Shown one piece after another: positions 63,561-64,000 of a DNA stretch of 64,000 nt; the first letter of the stretch is position 1; each line of letters starts with the position of its first letter. The stretch comes from Aliiroseovarius sp. F47248L (GTDB lineage Bacteria > Pseudomonadota > Alphaproteobacteria > Rhodobacterales > Rhodobacteraceae), in contig NZ_JALKBF010000001.1 in NCBI RefSeq assembly GCF_023016085.1, forward strand, positions 930,001 to 994,000. Reading direction: 5' to 3'. The notes under the pieces were generated by a model. That model was not told the DNA's origin and searched no databases. It saw only the letters and a program-made list of their open reading frames with translations. The position numbers were made by a program, and so were the translations under genes.

Positions 63561-63866
63561 ATGCCAAAACTCGTCCGCCTTTATATCAAGCAGGTGCTGA
63601 TCGGATTTGTTTTGTCCGCGACCTTTGTCGCCTTGCTACTTTACACCAATGTCGGCAACCTGTGGCACCTTGTGTCCACCTCTGATATCGGCTGGATTGC
63701 AGTTCTGATGCTGTTCATATTCAATGGTATCGTTTTTGCAGGTGTCCAGTTCGCCATCGTCATCATGCGGATGGAACACGATGACAGCCCCAAAGGTGGT
63801 AAGCGCCAGCCGATCGCCACGACAATCCCGGCGCGGGTGGAAGCCATCGCGAAAGTAAGTAAGTAA
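63561..63866 (+). CDS. small two-helix inner-membrane protein
   Basis: 101-residue protein with two hydrophobic helices (about 8-28 and 40-66) and a positively charged cytoplasmic tail (SPKGGKRQPIATT). No domain assigned. An AAAGGTAAGCAGGAAAGGG stretch precedes the ATG. It is about 140 bases after nusB on the same strand and has its own probable ribosome binding site. Function unknown. Confidence 0.72.
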   Translation: MPKLVRLYIKQVLIGFVLSATFVALLLYTNVGNLWHLVSTSDIGWIAVLMLFIFNGIVFAGVQFAIVIMRMEHDDSPKGGKRQPIATTIPARVEAIAKVSK

Positions 63867-63990
63867 AGATAGGTCGCTGACCCCGACCCTGAACATGATC
63901 ATGTAAGATTCGTGATCTGGCTCATGGCGGGGCGTTGGGTATTGCCGTAGACTTCAGGGTGAAGCGTTGATCTTTGCTGAAGGATGGCCA

Positions 63991-64000
63991 ATGAAACAGA
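63991..64000 (+). CDS. possible start of the next gene, cut by window end
   Basis: The last ten bases begin ATG AAA CAG A, preceded by TGAAGGATGGCC, which includes an AAGGA site about seven bases before the ATG. Only three codons are visible, so the product cannot be named and the call is provisional. Confidence 0.3.

Overview
The window is a gene-dense, moderately GC-rich chromosomal segment from an alphaproteobacterium, most likely a marine Rhodobacterales (Roseobacter group) member. The evidence is a complete-looking nuo operon interrupted by small genes typical of that order, a rib-nusB cluster, a hom-glpX-recJ cluster, a dnaG-rpoD pair, an rpoD with a long acidic insert, and several small uncharacterised families I associate with Rhodobacterales. 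I see no insertion sequences, prophage genes or CRISPR arrays. Assignments come from reading motifs; no database search was run.

Layout. 1-20.6 kb (+): the NADH:quinone oxidoreductase (complex I) operon from the 3' end of nuoB through nuoN. It runs without an obvious break into birA, coaX and rnj (RNase J) and ends at a strong bidirectional terminator. Six or more non-nuo genes sit inside it: a sulfotransferase, a membrane protein sharing the C-terminal helix-hairpin-helix domain of NuoE, two small uncharacterised proteins and a carboxymuconolactone-decarboxylase-like protein. 20.7-29.5 kb is housekeeping and miscellaneous: a DEAD-box helicase, prfC with an orphan gene, an SDR, an aldo-keto reductase, a lipocalin lipoprotein, a drug/metabolite transporter, a Nudix hydrolase and a DUF983 protein.

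29.5-38.5 kb is signalling-rich. It holds an EF-hand protein, then an ECF sigma factor, a one-pass membrane protein and a periplasmic heavy-metal-sensor-type protein arranged like a Cnr regulon. A PleD-like diguanylate cyclase lacking the phosphoacceptor Asp follows. An H-NOX protein lacking the usual proximal heme His is translationally coupled to an HNOBA-GGDEF cyclase. Two cytochromes c lie divergent from a LysR regulator. 38.7-44.7 kb (-): tRNA-Glu, recJ, an isochorismatase-like hydrolase, glpX, a ceramidase-like membrane protein, hom and a small lipoprotein.

44.8-49.6 kb (+): a TetR regulator with a palindrome before it, dnaG and rpoD. The dnaG-rpoD gap holds four GANTC (CcrM-type) sites within 40 bp and several inverted repeats. 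49.6-51 kb holds an orphan gene and about 900 bp with no convincing gene. 51-64 kb: YjbQ, a cytochrome c, dodecin, then nrdR-ribD, a three-gene capsule block (kpsC, a Wza/KpsD-like lipoprotein, kpsS) on the opposite strand, and ribE, an MBL hydrolase, a NYN protein, ribB (with a degenerate GTP cyclohydrolase II domain), ribH, nusB and a small membrane protein. Riboflavin synthesis is thus split by capsule genes.

The most interesting signals are the H-NOX/HNOBA-GGDEF pair with a missing heme ligand, the Cnr-like sigma module next to a calcium-binding-type protein, the GANTC cluster upstream of rpoD, and the paralogous helix-hairpin-helix domains inside the complex I operon.
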